64,000 nt of DNA from Spinacia oleracea (lineage: Eukaryota > Streptophyta > Magnoliopsida > Caryophyllales > Amaranthaceae), in assembly GCF_020520425.1 (NCBI RefSeq), contig NC_079487.1, positions 44,833,219 through 44,897,218 on the forward strand. The letters are read 5' to 3'. The position numbers and the translations under genes were made by a program. The notes beneath the pieces are model-generated. The model made no database searches. It was not told the DNA's origin and was given only the letters and a program-made list of their open reading frames with translations. How positions within the stretch are numbered: the first letter of the stretch is position 1; each line of letters opens with the position of its first letter. Shown piece after piece: positions 41,788 through 52,700 of this stretch.

Positions 41788-42459
41788 GGGGGGGGGGGGG
41801 GTGTTCTTTCTCATCAACATTTCAACGTTCCTTAAGAAATTCCTCCATCTTCTCTCTATCCATTTTTTTTTCTTTGGGTTGTTGGTAACGTAGAGGAAGT
41901 CGGGGCAAAGTTCTTCGGCGGTTTTCCAACGGTCTTCCGTCGACCGTAGTCGACCATCCATCCTTAAAAGAAATATATTTTCTTGCGTTGAAGGGGTTCG
42001 CATAAAAGCCCCACCTCAAGCGCCGACGTTGCCTTCGGTTCATACATCGAGGGAGTCGCGTTTTCTGTGTCCGGGGGGTGTCGTCGACGAGTTACTTTGC
42101 TGCCCGTCAGCTAGTTGTCAACGAATCACCGACAGACCGTCGACGTGTCGTCCGACCATCCATTTGGTCTCCTGTCGGTGTTGCCAGCGACCTGTTAGCT
42201 AGTCGACAGCCTTCTATTTCGCTGGTGCTAGGTCATTGGGTGGTATCTTGTCGACGGTCTTCCGTTTTTCGGGTGATATAAGATCTTCGGTGACGCTTCG
42301 TAGGGGATATTTGGTGGTGTATTTCTCTCCACCACGGTTCTTTGCTATTTTCGTCAACGGAGGCACGCTTCAAGAGGTATGCAATTGTGTTCCCCTTTTA
42401 AGAGTAGTTTTAATTCCTTGTAAATAAGGGTTCTTTCTCGGGCCGAATACCGTTGTAAT

Positions 42460-45069
42460 ATGAATAAACAGGGTATTCGGTCCGGGTCGGTTACCCCGCC
42501 TACCTCCCCCGAGAAATTTGACTTGTCTCGGGAAATAAGAGCGGAGGGGGTTGTAGTAGTTAATGTTGTATCATCATGCTTAGATCCCTCGGCGATACCC
42601 GACGCCATATCCCTTCCCACTTCATCAGATGAGTCGATTTCAGCGGGGGAGGAGGAACATTGTCCTTATCCGTGGGAGGTTTCAGTTGCCTTTCCACCTG
42701 CACATAATAGTTACTTAGATATTTATTTGAACAGTGGTTCCGTCCGAATAATGTCCGAGGGAGAGGACCAGACGTCTTCTAGTTTCGATGATTATCCTGC
42801 GCCTGATCCCGCCGGGGGTCCGGGTAATTTTTATCTCAAGCCTTCGTGGAGGAAAACCTTGAAAAGACATGTCGATCACCTGAATAAAAAGTATTCGCTC
42901 AAGGGTGAGTATATCTTGTATAGGCCGGGGGTGTTACACACTATCTTGACTCCGTCTCCGGGTTGTACGGCCGTATACAAGTCGGGTCTTCAGCTGGGTC
43001 TTCGATTCCCCTTACATCCCTTTATTGTTGAATTGCTTAGTGCCTATAACTTGTCTATCTGCCAGTTGATGCCCAACTCATGGGCTTCTATAAATTCGGT
43101 GTTGGCCATTTGTGATCTTTTGAGGGTTCGATGTACTTTGACGTTGTGGCGGTCGGTGATGAAGTTGGTGGAAGTATCGGCTTATGAGCATGGTCCCGGT
43201 TGGTGGTCATTCCAATGCCGAGGTGGTTATAAGGTCGTTGACACCGTTCCTTCAAATCATAGGGGTTTCCGTCACGAGTTTGTTTTTGTGTATTATGGTG
43301 GAGAGTGGGGCATCCCGTTGGTTCCGGGGTCCGAGGGTCCGAACTTTTCCCTCAATAGGAAAGTGCCGATGATGTCGATAGATGAGGCGATAGTTGCTAT
43401 ATATCTCCAGAAAGTGGAGAAGCGGGTAAAGGGTCAGCGGTTCCTGGTTGCCCCATTCTGGTTGCCGAGTTCACGGGAGTTGAGTGACGAGCACTTCTTG
43501 TCATCATTTGGTTTGAGTTCGGCTTATCCTAAGGGTAGGCGCCGAGGGATCTTTACTTCGCTTTCCTAACTTTTCTTTCTCCCTTGTGAATTTTGTTGAT
43601 TGCTTGTTGGTTTGCAGATATTGCCCGGTTGAAGTTGGACGAGGAAATGGCGGGGAGGATTAGTGCTAGTGCTCTTCTTGCCGCACAGATAAGGAAGGAC
43701 CTGGCCGCTGGATCGATGAAGGTTCCTGAACCTCCGAAGGTATGTTGGGTTTTATTTTCCGATGAATAAGCATCATTCTTCGCTTTCGTGCTAATTTTTC
43801 CCTGGACAGGATCCCAAAAAGCTGAAGAGGAAAAGGGCGCCTACTGATCTGGTTCCGACGGTCGCTCTGACCGAACATGCGCCGAAGAAGGTTTCTCGCG
43901 CTGTGTCGACGACTGCTGCTTCGGGGTCCAAAGGATCAAAAGCTGCCAAGAGAGTGGTTCCTACCCCTCTTAGGGTTTGTTCTGACGAGGAGGAGGGACA
44001 TCATGCCCCTGTATCCGAGGATGGTCGTGAACAGTCTACTGAGTATCTCGCCGAGGAGGCTCCTCTGGCTCGGGGGTCATTGATGTGTCTCTCGACCGAT
44101 GATGGGAGTTCGAAGCCTTTTGCAGAGCTTCCTGCCAATCTGAAGAATCGGCGTATGAGCAGGGCGATGGGTGAGTTGTTTACTCCTGCCGACGATGCTC
44201 ACTTGTCCTCCCTTGGGAAGTCTGAGATCGATGCCCTCCATGAGAGTTGGGCCGAGGTGAGTCATTTGATATAGTTCCTTCTTTCTCTTGCTTGAATTTT
44301 ATGATTTTCTTCCCTTCTAACTAGACATTGTTTCTCAGTTTTCCATCAGGATGACGGCTTACACCCGCCGATGCTACAGTGGGGATTCAGATGAGGTAGA
44401 GAGGTTGAGGGATGAGATCGGGAAACTTCAGGAGAAAGAGAAGATGCATCTCTCGGAGGTGAGTGAGCTGAAGAAGAAGCTTCATTGGACTGAGTCTGAG
44501 TTGGATCGTGCTAAGAGATGCATTAAGAATGACGAGGGGGAGCTCCAACGGGCCAAGGTTGATCTTGCCAAAGCCAAGGAAGATTCGACGATTCTCACGA
44601 GCCAGCGTGATTCCGTTAACCGGGCGCTGAAGATGTGAAAGCTGAGTTAGAGGCCGTCAAGGGTCGGCTTAAGACTTCCAATGCTAGGATTGGTGAGCTT
44701 TTGAGTTCGCAGAACCGTCTGAAGGAGAGGATCATCGAAGAGTGGAAGAATTCCGAGGAGGGTGAGGCTCATAATGTTGAGATAGGCCTTGAGGCGACTT
44801 CTGTTGTTACTTCCGACACATTGCGTCGAGTTCAGCTTGCTTTGGCTGAGTTTGCGCCCAATGTAGGTTGGGATGAGATACAAGGAAAGTATGATTCTAT
44901 CTTGGCCAAGGAGCGAGAGGATCTCAGAGCTCAGCTGGTTGCTCAGGACAAGGTCGATGGAGGCGAGGGCGATTCGTCTGATTCTGATTCTGCTAGTACT
45001 TCGGGTTCTGATTCGAGCAGCAGTGGTGATGACGACGCTGGTAGCCATGTTGATGTCGTCGACCCTTAG
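42460..45069 (+). CDS. Antisense spliced gene of Tat-like element (Transposase_28-type domain plus coiled coil), one frameshift
   Basis: Four exons join in frame at GT..AG borders: 42460-43534, 43618-43739, 43810-44256 and 44339-45069, with introns of 83, 70 and 82 bp in phases 1, 0 and 0. The phase-1 and last phase-0 introns sit at the same places as in the first element (10878-13546). Exon 1 carries LGLRFPLHPF and QLMPNSWASI, the conserved core of the plant Transposase_28-type family. Exon 3 is basic then Pro/Ala/Ser-rich. Exon 4 is a long charged coiled coil ending in a Ser/Asp tail (SDSDSAS, DDDAG). One base is missing near 44634, which stops the frame at 44636-44638; downstream reading is otherwise clean. 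It is convergent with gag. Function is unknown: despite the family name there is no evidence of transposase activity. Confidence 0.75.
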
Positions 45070-45367
45070 GCGGATGGTTGTTATTTTCTTGTGTTGCTTT
45101 TGTTGCTTTCTTTTCGCGCCTAGTATGATGTAATCTTTGAAGTAGAGGAACATTGATATTGAACTGTATTTGATCCTTCGTAGAGGAACTTTGTTAAGAA
45201 ACTAAATCTAAGTACTTTTCGAGATTTTGGCTCAAAATTTTCTTTCGTTTCATTCAACATAGCCTTACACTTTATTTATTACAATGATGAAATTACTTAT
45301 CATTTGGCGTCAATGCCCCTACCATGCCCCTATTACATCATTGAAACTTAAATACATACCAGACACT
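45070..45367. other. Spacer between the antisense gene and the pol remnant
   Basis: This is AT-rich and should hold the 3' end of the antisense transcript. No coding sequence is seen. Confidence 0.4.
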
Positions 45368-45469
45368 TTAGATGTAGAATTTCTTAAGGTTGTCGGCATT
45401 TCATGGTCGAGGAAGTTGCTTGCCTTTGGTGTCGACGAGGTTGTAGGTGCCAGGTTCCGTTCGGCTTCT
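45368..45469 (-). pseudogene. pol: Remnant of pol C-terminus fused behind Gag
   Basis: Directly after the Gag stop, in the same frame, the minus strand reads GTYNLVDTKGKQLPRP, then a TGA (45403-45401), then NADNLKKFY and a stop. GTY..L and LPRPWNADNLKKFY are typical of the extreme C-terminus of Gypsy integrases. The whole protease to integrase region has therefore been lost by one internal deletion, joining the end of Gag to the end of Pol in frame, with two point stops. Confidence 0.75.
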
Positions 45470-47293
45470 TTACCACCCTGCTATCACCCCAACATATCCC
45501 TCGGTGTGATCACTATGGACATCTGATCCCTTGTTATCTTCCTTCTTGTCAGAGGAGGAGCCCTTTAAAAATTTGTTCAACTTTCCCTCGTCGGCCAGTC
45601 TGTCCAAGGCCCTTTTCAATTCTCGACAGTCCTTGGTAGTGTGTCCGCACTCTTTGTGAAACTCACACCAGAGGCTCTTGTCTCTTTTGGACGCGGGGGT
45701 CCTGATCGGGGTCGGACTTGGCAACAATGACTTTTCCTTGATGTCAAGGTATATCTCCCTCCTGTTACTGTTGTACCGAGGGTCATTTCCGTTATCAGTC
45801 TCTTTGGGTCTCTTTTCTTTTTCCCGTCCAACAACCTCTTTTTTCCTCTTAAGGTCAGTTTCGACCGACGGATTGCAGATTTCCGCGGACTGAATGTACC
45901 TTTGTGCCCGGACCATTGCTTGGGGCAGGGTTGATATTTGCTCGTCGGCCAAGACCCAACGAAATCGGCTTCCTGCCTTTAGCCCGGTCATGAGTGCGGT
46001 GAAGGCAACGGAATCTTGCAAGTTCGGTATGTTCAGGGACTCGTCATTGAATCTCTTAATGTATTCCTTGAGACTTTCGTTGGGTTGTTGTCGGACGGAC
46101 ATGAGATGCATACTGGTCTTCTTGTATACTTGTCCGGCAATGAACTGTGACTTAAATAGAGCTTCGAGCACTGAGAATCTTGTGATGACACCAGCCGATA
46201 GCCCAGAGAACCATGAGAGGGCCATCCCTTTGAGAGTGGCCGGGAAAAACCTGCACCATGCCGCTTCATCTCCTGTTTGGACAGTCATTCGGGCCTTGTA
46301 GGCATCCATATGGTCGTTCGGGTCAGAGGTGCCATCATATGGGTCGATGGAAGGCACCTTGACTTTGTTCGGGGTCGGTGCTTCAATGATCTGTCTGCTA
46401 AAAGGACTTAGGAAGCTGAGGTTGCCGAGCTGCACCTCGTCTCGAGGGGGAGTTGGCTCTCGTCTCCCAGTCCGAGGAGGTTCTCTCTCTGTTCGGGTGT
46501 GTCTATCAGCCCCTCTTCCAGATGTGATTGAGTTTTCTTCTTGATCTCGTTCTCGAGAGGATCCGTGCCGAGATCTTGGAGTTTCCACTGGGGTGAGGGA
46601 ATGTCGAGGGTGATCAAGGGATCTTCTCGAACTCTCATGTTGAGAGCGAGCAGAAATCCCCTCGGCATCTCCCTGTCTCCCCTCGATTCTTCGAGAGTTG
46701 ATGATTTCGCGGGCGTCGAGCTCACCTCTACTGAGTCTTCGCTGGACGATCACATTTCGAGCATCGCTTCGGCCATGCCTCTGGGGTGGCGGGGGGAGGC
46801 TTCTCGAAGTCCGATGTTCCCCTGGGTGTCGAGGAAGGTTTAGTAGTGGTTCATGGTCTCTTTCGGACCGAGGAGGGCCTCTCGTAGAGAGTGTGCTTCT
46901 GGGGGGCCGGGGGCGTGACCTTGTCTCCCGTTGGGCTAAGACCTCCTCTGATGACCCTGGTTGCCCCCTAGGTCGAGATGGGCCTTCATTACCATCCCGG
47001 AGGTTCAACACGGCGGCCCTGAGGCTGCGCTCTAAAGTGTCGTTGAACTGTTCAGCCAGTCTCCTTAAGTCTTCCTGTGTGACGGGCAAAGGTCCCTCGA
47101 CTTCTCCGTGAGGTTGCGGGTCACTGGCATGGATCGACTCGAGCACGTGATCGTGTCGAGAGGACAGCGTTGGACCATGACGCGACCGATCGTCCACATG
47201 TCTGGGGGCCGAGGACCTTCCTTGAGAGGGTGACTGGGTAGGTGAGGTATGTCGAATGGGTGACGGTCGTCGAGCACGTCTAGTGTTCACCAT
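45470..47293 (-). CDS. gag: Tat-like Gag (607 residues)
   Basis: This is the structural protein that would pack element RNA into particles. The start ATG (47293-47291) lies 17 bases after the primer site. Residues 1-290 are Arg/Ser/Pro-rich and probably disordered. Residues 310-475 form the Gag domain (YDGTSDPNDHMDAY, WCRFFPATLKGMALSWF, LKEYIKRFN). A CX2HX4HX4C knuckle, C543-H546-H551-C556, replaces the usual CCHC. The frame is intact and ends VGVIAGW, just where the first element continues into a protease (VAVISGGPAAGG), so the C-terminus is set by the pol deletion. Being whole, this Gag could still be made from the LTR promoter. Confidence 0.9.
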   Translation of the reverse strand: MVNTRRARRPSPIRHTSPTQSPSQGRSSAPRHVDDRSRHGPTLSSRHDHVLESIHASDPQPHGEVEGPLPVTQEDLRRLAEQFNDTLERSLRAAVLNLRDGNEGPSRPRGQPGSSEEVLAQRETRSRPRPPRSTLSTRGPPRSERDHEPLLNLPRHPGEHRTSRSLPPPPQRHGRSDARNVIVQRRLSRGELDAREIINSRRIEGRQGDAEGISARSQHESSRRSLDHPRHSLTPVETPRSRHGSSRERDQEENSITSGRGADRHTRTEREPPRTGRREPTPPRDEVQLGNLSFLSPFSRQIIEAPTPNKVKVPSIDPYDGTSDPNDHMDAYKARMTVQTGDEAAWCRFFPATLKGMALSWFSGLSAGVITRFSVLEALFKSQFIAGQVYKKTSMHLMSVRQQPNESLKEYIKRFNDESLNIPNLQDSVAFTALMTGLKAGSRFRWVLADEQISTLPQAMVRAQRYIQSAEICNPSVETDLKRKKEVVGREKEKRPKETDNGNDPRYNSNRREIYLDIKEKSLLPSPTPIRTPASKRDKSLWCEFHKECGHTTKDCRELKRALDRLADEGKLNKFLKGSSSDKKEDNKGSDVHSDHTEGYVGVIAGW

Positions 47294-47310
47294 GGCTTTT
47301 TGTTAAGCGT

Positions 47311-47328
47311 TCCCCACAGACGGCGCCA
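47311..47328 (-). other. Primer-binding site of the second Tat-like element
   Basis: On the minus strand TGGCGCCGTCTGTGGGGA follows the 5' LTR by three bases. It nearly matches 7602-7619 of the first element. Confidence 0.85.
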
Positions 47329-47331
47329 AAC

Positions 47332-47720
47332 TGTTTCTGCCGGAGAAACTGTGAATGTAATAACTCGGGAATTAACTTAACCGATGACGTATTTGACCGC
47401 GATTTCCTTATATCCGACCACCTGAGTTTCCGTTTTTAGATAGTCCTCGAATGTATCCGAGGAATCTTCGTATTAAAATGAGATAAGTTGTTGTTAAGTG
47501 AGAAGAGTTAGAGAGAGAGAGACTGATTTGCTTTTTTAGGTAATGATTAGATAGCCTTCTTTTTTAATGATTACAGCAGAGTATTTATATGATTACACGG
47601 GGGTAATTATGTAATTACGTCTACTTCTAATGAACAGCTGTCCTCCTTGATTCCCAAGGTTCAAGGGCATTTTTGTCTTTTTACACCGAGTTGGGCTGAC
47701 CATGTTTATGGGCCCAAACA
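47332..47720 (-). repeat. 5' LTR of the second Tat-like element
   Basis: This is the same 389 bp as 39825-40213, except C for T in the GTATTTGAC(T/C)GCG stretch. Read on the minus strand it provides the promoter for gag. Confidence 0.92.
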
Positions 47721-47830
47721 AATATAAAGATACCATTAAACTGGTTACTGGTCTCAAAGTTGATTTTTTGTGACTTGACTCTTTATAATATGTTGAAAAT
47801 CTTTTTACGGTATACAAAATCAATCCTATC

Positions 47831-48150
47831 AATCCTATATGATAATAAAAATGTCAGTGGCTTATGTGAGGCTTTCAAAACACAAATGAAACACTCTCAT
47901 GCAATCCCGCCAAAACCACTCAAAATACCCTAATATTCAAAATTCTATGCACTCCCTCCAAAACCAATATTATCTCTTTTAAAATTTTAAAATCCTATAT
48001 AATAATAAAAATGTCAGTGGCTTATGTGAGACTTCCAAAACACAAATGAAACACTCTCATGCAATCCCGCCAAAACCACTCAAAATACCCTAATATCAAA
48101 AATTCTATGCACTCCCTCCAAAACCAATATTATCTCTTTTAAAATTTCAA
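47831..48150. repeat. Tandem duplication of a 160-bp unit
   Basis: Units 47831-47990 and 47991-48150 are near identical, beginning AATCCTATAT. They contain ATGTCAGTGGCTTATGTGAG and ACTCCCTCCAAAACC. TCCTATAT(A/G)ATAAT at the start resembles Helitron 5' ends, but no 3' end was found. Confidence 0.75.
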
Positions 48151-48715
48151 AATTCAATAAAAAAAAAAAAAGACACACACCATTGGAGTTAACCGTAAAG
48201 GGGGGGAACACCTCAAATCCTCAATGAACGTACTAACTGCAAATTCTCAATGCACTAACTGCAAAACAATTTTCTCATATTTATTCATGTTCTCTTCTCC
48301 TTCATACACTTCATAAGATAAATAAATAAAAAGAAACTACTCCCTTTAACTCTTTTTTTGGAGGCAAGATAGGTTTGTTATAGCTCTGCTAAAATCTCAA
48401 TGGAGTATGTTATTTAGAGTATAGGAAAGCCGCACATAAGGTAACTCTAATATGTTTATACGAGAATTGTAAGAACTATGGTAATCCATTTTCCCGTTTA
48501 ATCTTATACTACTACTTCTTACAATTCTCTATTTGACAGAAATGACATTCTACTTACGCTTACGGCTTAATCTTTTAAAGGGCATCATTAAGGTAAGTTC
48601 ATGAGAGTTTTTGCTTCATATTTTTATAAACAATTGACAATTTTTTCTTGTTATAGTAGTTATGAAATTTGATGTACTTAACTCACTTGGCAACATTAGA
48701 TGATAAATGTGCTAA
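48151..48715. other. AT-rich interval, nothing recognised
   Basis: No gene, RNA or bounded repeat is seen. ACTACTCCCTTTAACTC near 48336 resembles a MITE end without a partner. Confidence 0.4.
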
Positions 48716-49459
48716 CCCCTGTTTGGTTAGGAGCTGTTAGCTGTTAGCTGATAGCTGGTTTGACTAGCTGTTAGCGGTTAGCTGTTTACATTAGCTGATT
48801 TGACTAGCTGGTTGCATTAGTTGTTTGTGTAAAAGTGTTTGGTAGATTAGCTGATAGCTGTTAGTTGTTTAATATGTAAAATGACCATTAAGGACATTGA
48901 CATACTTTGTTTCTTATTAATATTAGACAAATAGTTTATTGTGTTAATTTTTTTTCTTTACATTTTTCTAATAAACATTGACTAAATAAAATAAATTTAT
49001 TTTAAAAAAAATATTCTTAGTTTAATTTTTTAATAATATATATTTTTAAATAGATAAATAACTAATAATATTTTAAGCATGATTGCAATATACTTCAATT
49101 GCTTAAAAGTACTAATATAAAATTTAATATAACAAAAAACGAATCTAGTAAATAGGGTAAAATGAAAAATAAAGTGCGGGCAATATTTTTAGGAGAAAAA
49201 TATGTAGGGTACCAAGGTTGATAGTGGTTTTAATTATAGGCAATAGTAGGACAAAATAGTCATTTTCATCCACTTTCTCAAACCTCTAATATAAAAAAGC
49301 TCCTATATTGAGCTTTTTCAAAATTAGCTTTTTCACCCAAAACTCTCTTCCAATCCTCTCCTAACCAAACACTCCCAATTAGCTTTTTCTAAAAGTCAAA
49401 CCTCTAATTCACCCCAAAAAGCTCTTTTTCCCTTAAATCTCTCATAACCAAACACCCCA
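48716..49459. mobile_element. PIF/Harbinger-like MITE (744 bp)
   Basis: The ends CCCCTGTTTGGTTAGGAG and CTCATAACCAAACACCCCA are imperfect inverted repeats around GTTTGGTTA. They are flanked by TAA on both sides (48713-48715 and 49460-49462), the usual PIF/Tourist target duplication. The left arm carries many TAGCTG/GCTGTTAG words, and the right arm has the complementary AGCTTTTT words. No ORF of note is seen. Confidence 0.65.
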
Positions 49460-49767
49460 TAACTAAAAACTTTGAGCAATTGGTAAGTTTAGTGGTCATT
49501 TTTAGTTTTTCGAGGTAACATGTATTCCATTTTCTTGTTTTTAAATTTGAAGCAAAGCATTAAATTAAGTACTCAAGTCTATGGAGTAGCATAGAATTTT
49601 AGGCATGTTTCTTTGTTTTCTTACACTGCTTTCTTTGTTATGCAGATATTTCCTTATTTTATTTTCAATTTTTCATGTGAATAGATTACGGTGACAGTTG
49701 ACATGCGGTTCTCCATCTGTCTTTTTTGTGTCCGGTGAAGTTCTTCGGCTTGATTATTTTGAATAAG

Positions 49768-52700
49768 TTCAGGTAAATTCAGATAACATAAGTTCAAACC
49801 AAATAAATCGAATAGAACATAGCTTAATAGAGAGGATTAATGTGGAGCTGACAACTTCCACTTTTTGATTTCCCTCTCTTTTAATATAAATAATTAATAC
49901 ATCACATTTTTTACTAGGGTAATTTATAATTGTTCTTAAAATTATATTTATTGTGGCCATGTACGCTCTTTCATAAGAGACTAACTTACATAATTAGAAT
50001 TCATTGAACTAAATTTCGACCAAATATGTCAAAGAATATTTAAGTCATATATGTTGATATTTAATTTTAACATAATTAGAAACTCTAACAAAGCTATAAA
50101 AGATAATAAAAATGCAATACTCTGTAGATTACAAAATTAGAAATCATAACATGATAGAAAGTTTATAACTCATACAGTAATACTCCAAACATGTTAACTT
50201 TTCACATAATCTATATCTATATATTATACTGAAATAGAGGAAATCAATGTAGTGATGACAAATGTCACTTATTGATTCGCCTCTCTTTATTAAACAAAAA
50301 TAATTAAAATACTTAAATTAAGGAAAAAATATTATTGATTTTCATTATAAATCTTAAATATTATGTTGATAATAAACATATTAAAAATATTTCCCGGCTT
50401 TTTTCCCCTTTCTAATTAAACAAATCAATTATACGGAGGATATACTTCAGTTCAATACCTTATTACAAAATATATTTTTAAAAGATATTGTTGCTAAACT
50501 AAAAAATATCTTTTATAATTTATGTATTAGTAAACATGAAATGGTATTACTATGACATACAGATTATATGTCAACGCAACTGATCTGCTTCATATTATGT
50601 CCATGCAATTGTACATGCAAAACTAGATATTACGAAAACATTAATTTGTGATATAACAAGATAAGATAGGTCAGAATATACATACATATAACTTAGTAAA
50701 ATGTCACCACATGATTGGTCCTCTCTTTTAATATAAATTAATTAATAAGATAACATTTTTGTCATATTTAACTTACTTTATTTATTGTAACAATAATGAA
50801 TATGGAAAAATCGCACAATCTATATTACTGCATATTTCCCATAATGTGCGATGATATTACTATTTACAAAACATGTATCATTTTGAAGATATTATATGAA
50901 TAACTAATATGGAAAGTTGCTCAGTTATTATCTTCCAAATATTTGGAATATATTATTTGGAAGTTACATAGTATTTGTTTGTCCACAAAATTACTTTTGC
51001 AATTTTCAAACAATCATGTTGTGGCTAAATTATTTGGAAGAAATATTTGATTATATTAAGGTTTTGTGCTGTTTGACTTATTTCAGACAAAATAAGTTTA
51101 GAAAGATTCAGTTAGGTTTAATTTAGATAATATAAGTTAAGAAAATTAAGTTTTTTCCACACATTTTTTCACACAAAAATAAGTTATTTCCCGGATAAAA
51201 TAAGCTTAGATAAGTTAAGATAAGTTCGGTTAAATTCGGATAAGTTCAGATAAATTCAGATAACATAAGTTCAAACCAAATAAATCGAATAGAACATAGC
51301 TTAATAGAGAGGATTAATGTGGAGCTGACAACTTCCACTCTTTGATTTCCCTCTCTTTTAATATAAATAATTAATACATCACATTTTTTACTAGGGTAAT
51401 TTATACGGAAATTTCATGAAATGCCCTCGAGTTTTGCCATAATTCACCAAACGCCCATCAAGTTTCAATAATTCATAAAATACCCCTCACAATTCGTACA
51501 AATACTCAACATACCCTTTCTAATAACGGGTCGTTAGTCCGCCGTTAGCCAAGTTTCCAATTCACCCAAATGCCCCTATTCTGAAACTTATTTCACCAAA
51601 TGCCCCTATTATGAAACTTATTTCACCAAATGCCCCAAATTTAAATATAGCTATTCTGATGTTCCGACAGCTAGTTTTTGTGTTTGAAAACTGGTTCTTG
51701 GTCATGGTTGGCTATAAAACCCCTTTGCTGAATGGTTCTTGTATTTTTGATGTTATTTTACTTTACTTTGCTAATTTCATAAGATTTGTGTCATGGGTTT
51801 TCTTTCAAAATCATCTTCCACACCCAATGAGTCCACATATATTAAGGTACCTAACAAATTTTGTTATTGTGGTAGGAATGGAGGTTGAAGTGGTGTTCCA
51901 CAAGCTCTTCTGGATAACTGCTAATGCTTTTTGGGGTAGTTTTTTGAACATTTGTTTTGATCTTGCACATATTCATTGAGTAGAAAATAACATTAAATGT
52001 AGTTGGTGCAAAGATGTTTTGTAAGTGAAGCTAAAAACAGAAATGCTTCCCAGTTTGGTATTTTGTGCAGATTATGCAACATCAATTATTTATGAAATGT
52101 GAATTTGTTTCTCATTACTTGTGTTTACTTCATGATTACAAACAGTAAAATTACAAACATCAATATCCCCATTTGTATTACAACTTTGACTACTTTTTGT
52201 TGTTGTTTTAGCTTCTTCTTCATTTACTTCAATTCTTCTTGCATCTTACTGTTTCGCCTGTTTTCAATACTTTCTCCTTCGTCTAAGCTTCCCCCGCATT
52301 TTCCTTCGTGTTGTTGCCCCTTGTTTTCTTGCTCAACTACTCCCTTGCACCATCTCAGATTGTTTCAGGATCACACTTGTAGTACAACCTTTGTGGATTG
52401 AGTGTTGTATCAGAGCTTCGAATGACAAATTTCCTACCACAATAACAAAATTTGGTAGGTACTCTAATATATGTGGACTCGATCATTGGGTGTGGATGAT
52501 GATTTTGAAAGAAAACTCATGACAAAAATCTTATGAAATTAGCAAAGCAAATCAAAATAACATCTAACTTACAAGAACCATTCAGCAAAGGGGCTTTTAT
52601 AGTCAACCATGACCAACAACTACCTTTCAAACACAAAAACTAGTCGCTGAAACATCAAAATAGCTATATTTAAGTTTGGGGCATTTGGTGAAATAAGTTT

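Larger units (their letters stand above)
39825..47720 (-). mobile_element. Complete but non-autonomous Tat-like Gypsy element, recent insertion
   Basis: Two 389-bp LTRs (39825-40213 and 47332-47720) differ at one position by eye and are flanked by identical AATAT (39820-39824 and 47721-47725). From right to left on the minus strand are the 5' LTR, primer site, gag, a tiny pol C-terminal remnant, the spliced gene on the plus strand, a repetitive GGTCGAGGAAC region and the 3' LTR. Protease, RT, RNase H and nearly all of integrase are gone, so it needs a helper. One difference in 389 bp implies an age of about 0.1-0.2 million years at commonly used plant rates. Confidence 0.92.
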
